Source of the DNA: Christensenella sp. UBA4675 | Lineage (GTDB): Bacteria; Bacillota; Clostridia; Christensenellales; Borkfalkiaceae | Direction of reading: 5' to 3' | Assembly: GCA_002405165.1 (NCBI GenBank) | Contig: DHLF01000005.1 | Coordinates: 56,797-120,796 of the forward strand | DNA: 64,000 nt | Part shown: piece by piece, positions 62,010 through 64,000 of the stretch | Layout of the letters: each line of letters begins with the position of its first letter | How positions within the stretch are numbered: the stretch's first letter is position 1 | Position numbers and translations under genes: made by a program | Notes under the pieces: generated by a model | Databases searched by the model: none | What the model was told of the DNA's origin: nothing | Seen by the model: the letters and a program-made list of their open reading frames with translations, nothing else

Positions 62010-62786
62010 ATGAAATTATCGGATATTTTAGATTGCGTTTTAAGTTTTTTTACTCTTTTAATAATTACGCTGGCTTTATCGAGAATAATAGGAATTAAAA
62101 AATTTTCCTTTTTCTTTTCGTTTATAATTTCGGCTATTTTCACTTTCGTGTACGCAAGAATTAAAGTAAAAAAAAGAAAAGTTTACTTTGCTAATTCAAA
62201 AGAAGAAAAACTGCTTAGTAAGATAAACGTAAAACTTAAAATGAGCGACGAAAAAACTAATCTTGAATTTTTATCCGAGCTATTTACCATTTTAGGATAC
62301 TCGCATAAAAAAAGCGTGAACAAACTTATTTATAAAGATTATTCGGTTTTCATTTTGTTTAAATTCGAGCCTATTTTAAGGGACGAAATATGTTCTGTTT
62401 ATAAAAAAACAAACGTTAAAACAAAAACGGTTATTTTTTGTTCAGACCTATCGGAAGAAAGCAAAAACTTTGCTTCTAACTTAAACAAAAAAATTATAGT
62501 TTTAAACGATAAATGCTTATTTACGCTTATGAAAAAAGTTAAATTTTACCCCGACGTATCTAATATCCCAGACAAACCAAAAACTAAGTTAAATAACGTA
62601 TTGACGGCTTTTTTACTAAAAAAGAACTACAAAAGATACATCGCTTACGGGTTGACGCTACTGTTTACTTCTCTATTCGTATTTTATCCTTTAATCTACG
62701 TTTTAACAGGTAGCATACTTTGTGTTTTGGGTTTGATAGGAAAATTCTACGGAAAAACGGAAGAACAAGAAAACGTTTTCCCTTAA
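62010..62786 (+). CDS. membrane protein with a possible Mrr-like nuclease-fold middle domain
   Basis: A 258-residue protein. Two membrane segments lie at residues about 8-48 and two at about 208-248. The middle cytoplasmic domain contains FLSELFTILGYSHKKS, KDYSVFILFKFEP and KTKTVIFCSDLSEESKNFA, ending with KKIIVLNDKCLFTLM. This pattern recalls the Mrr-type restriction-endonuclease fold (a strand ending in Ser/Thr, Ser-Glu-Glu helix, then a Leu-Asn/Asp-Asp strand). The usual catalytic D-QxK pair is not clearly present. Function unknown. AAGGGTGG precedes the ATG; a terminator overlaps the stop codon. Confidence 0.65.
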   Translation: MKLSDILDCVLSFFTLLIITLALSRIIGIKKFSFFFSFIISAIFTFVYARIKVKKRKVYFANSKEEKLLSKINVKLKMSDEKTNLEFLSELFTILGYSHKKSVNKLIYKDYSVFILFKFEPILRDEICSVYKKTNVKTKTVIFCSDLSEESKNFASNLNKKIIVLNDKCLFTLMKKVKFYPDVSNIPDKPKTKLNNVLTAFLLKKNYKRYIAYGLTLLFTSLFVFYPLIYVLTGSILCVLGLIGKFYGKTEEQENVFP

Positions 62787-62808
62787 AAATTAAGGGAATT
62801 AATTTTTA
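62779..62808 (+). terminator. terminator of the membrane-protein gene
   Basis: Stem TTCCCTTAA / TTAAGGGAA with a 3-base loop, then TTAATTTTT. The stop codon of the gene at 62786 lies in the left arm. Confidence 0.8.
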
Positions 62809-62924
62809 AAATAATTAAATTTTTTGTTCCTAGTAAAGTACGCTAAACGATTTGCGTAAACGTTACTTAAAACAATTTTTTTAAAAATTAAATATACTGT
62901 AATTACTGTCAAGCGTTTTAAACA

Positions 62925-63071
62925 CTAATGTTTTTGCCCGCAAAACGGACATACTCCATTGCTCAAATTGCCTTGCAAAATAATTATTCCTACGATAACT
63001 ATAATCAATATAGCAAACATTGCTATTACTTTAAAGTGTTTTTTCATAGTGTTTTTTAACGAACGTTTCAT
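62925..63071 (-). CDS. 48-residue membrane peptide with C-terminal zinc-knuckle-like CPFC
   Basis: A 48-codon ORF beginning 2 bases after the stop of the upstream membrane-protein gene, with AAAGGCGGTG ahead of its ATG, so it is probably cotranslated. It has a basic start (MKRSLKNTMKKHFK), one hydrophobic helix (VIAMFAILIIVIVGIIIL) and the end NGVCPFCGQKH. The CxxC could be half of a metal site. No family recognised. Confidence 0.6.
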   Translation of the reverse strand: MKRSLKNTMKKHFKVIAMFAILIIVIVGIIILQGNLSNGVCPFCGQKH

Positions 63072-63073
63072 AA

Positions 63074-63706
63074 TCACACCGCCTTTTTGCGATAATCCGC
63101 ATTAAGAAGTAAAAATCTTATCGCTCCAACTGATTGAATTGCCGTTCCTACAAAAGATACGAGTGCAGTCAAAACGGAAAGCGACCCTATAGAACATTTA
63201 GGGTTTCCCCCACAATAAACCGAAAGTATTTTATCGTTTTTCATACCGAGCGCAACGATAAAAGCAACCGTAAGCATAATAGAAGAAATAGTAGAAAAAG
63301 CAACGGAAACGAAAGACAATCCCTGCAATTTTGTAGTTCTTACTATAACAAGAACGATAACAGCCAAAACGTTTAATATAAAAGCCGTTAAAGTTACCGC
63401 GCCGAGCGTTTCGCAAGAAGTTTTAGCGTAATAGTAAAAGGGCATCGCCAAATCGCCGTAGATTTTATCGACGGAAGAATATTCGTCAAAAAGTATAGCG
63501 GCGATAAACGAAAATCCGCTTGCTTTCACTTCTATACCGTAATCGGAATTGTAAACGTAAACCCAGCTAAAGAAATAGCATACGATTACAGCCAATAATA
63601 CCGCAATCGCCCAACCGTAAAAAGGCAGAAGTTTACCCGTTGATTTTTTATACTGTAACGCAACGTTTTCGCGCGCCCTTTTTTCTCTTTCTCTTTTATT
63701 TGCCAT
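63074..63706 (-). CDS. four-span membrane protein, function unknown
   Basis: A 210-residue protein. The first 30 residues are strongly basic (NKREREKRARENVAL...). Four hydrophobic segments follow at about 30-50, 100-120, 130-155 and 175-195, with an external loop containing VYCGGNPKCSIGS, which could form a disulfide. GGAGGG precedes the ATG. It lies 12 bases after the partial gene at the right edge and just before the 48-residue peptide. Confidence 0.75.
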   Translation of the reverse strand: MANKREREKRARENVALQYKKSTGKLLPFYGWAIAVLLAVIVCYFFSWVYVYNSDYGIEVKASGFSFIAAILFDEYSSVDKIYGDLAMPFYYYAKTSCETLGAVTLTAFILNVLAVIVLVIVRTTKLQGLSFVSVAFSTISSIMLTVAFIVALGMKNDKILSVYCGGNPKCSIGSLSVLTALVSFVGTAIQSVGAIRFLLLNADYRKKAV

Positions 63707-63718
63707 AATATCCCTCCG

Positions 63719-64000
63719 TTATTTCGTAACGTAATAATTTAGATTTGAATAATCCGATATAACGCTTACTTCGCTTACGTCGAAAGTAAGAAATTCGATA
63801 ATTTCGGTCGAGTTTTTATTTATACTGCCGTCCGCATTGTAAGCGTAGACGGTTATTTTCGTTTTTTTCGTAGAAGTAAGCGTACCTCTTAAATGTATCC
63901 ACGACTTATCGTTGGTATCTTCGCTTTGATTTTTAGGTTCGGGCAAACTGCCGTCATAACACAAAAGAAAACCTATTACGGTGTCTTTGCCACACTTACA
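63719..64000 (-). CDS. C-terminal part of an unidentified protein (cut by window edge)
   Basis: The frame is open to the right edge, so the true start lies outside the window. About 94 residues are visible. The most upstream visible part is CKCGKDTVIGFLLCYDG, which could hold a Cys pair, and the rest (WIHLRGTLTSTKKTKITVYAY and following) reads like beta strands. It is probably in one operon with the two membrane proteins that follow. No family recognised. Confidence 0.6.
   Translation of the reverse strand, partial: CKCGKDTVIGFLLCYDGSLPEPKNQSEDTNDKSWIHLRGTLTSTKKTKITVYAYNADGSINKNSTEIIEFLTFDVSEVSVISDYSNLNYYVTK

Overview
The window is a dense, AT-rich stretch of a Gram-positive, Clostridia-type chromosome (Firmicutes/Bacillota). 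The evidence is the gene content and order: a rimP-nusA-ylxR-ylxQ-infB-rbfA-nrnA-truB operon, whiA, RqcH, a PolC-derived protein, a CoaX-type pantothenate kinase, RibU under an FMN riboswitch, strong AGGAG ribosome sites and TTGACA/TATAAT promoters. Nothing identifies the species; an uncultured gut-type clostridium is an inference. Almost all genes lie on the minus strand. No phage, insertion sequence, CRISPR array, tRNA or ribosomal RNA gene was seen; the only RNA gene recognised is rnpB.

Layout. 1-10.1 kb (minus): coaX, ispG, a PolC-derived exonuclease, then the translation/transcription operon from rimP to truB, which has its own promoter. 10.2-11.25 kb: two tiny plus-strand membrane-peptide genes flanking an ArsR-type regulator. 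11.2-15.9 kb: murB, a PHP phosphoesterase, whiA, a degenerate polysaccharide deacetylase and an M16 peptidase. 16.0-25.4 kb: a solute-binding-like protein, HU, then uvrC, cca, mnmE, two membrane proteins and proS. 25.6-29.5 kb: one 1262-residue helicase-nuclease resembling antiphage proteins. 29.7-33.1 kb: tig-clpP-clpX. 33.1-34.8 kb: rqcH (plus strand). 34.9-40.7 kb: a pseudouridine synthase, feoB, feoA, engB and lon. 41-43.2 kb: NAD synthetase with an added DNA-binding-type domain. 43.3-50.7 kb: surface-polysaccharide genes and a YfhO protein. 50.8-56.7 kb: a lipoprotein, queH, rnpB, ddl, a membrane-anchored MurF and a hydrolase. 56.9-59.2 kb: rimI-tsaB-tsaE-ribU behind an FMN riboswitch. 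59.3-64 kb: a DeoC-like protein, rsfS, a NadD-YqeK fusion and small membrane proteins, ending in a gene cut by the window edge.

Most of this is housekeeping: ribosome maturation and initiation, tRNA modification (TruB, MnmE, TsaB/E, QueH), protein quality control (Tig, ClpXP, Lon, RqcH), peptidoglycan precursors (MurB, Ddl, MurF), NAD and CoA synthesis, and iron and riboflavin uptake. The unusual items are domain rearrangements. PolC is reduced to its N-terminal, OB and exonuclease domains. NadE carries an N-terminal helix-turn-helix. MurF has a membrane domain in place of its usual first domain. The NodB-type deacetylase and the DeoC-like protein have lost key catalytic residues. The essential t6A genes sit downstream of a riboflavin riboswitch. 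The best candidates for new biology are the PolC remnant and the helicase-nuclease. All family calls rest on motif recognition by eye; no database search was run.
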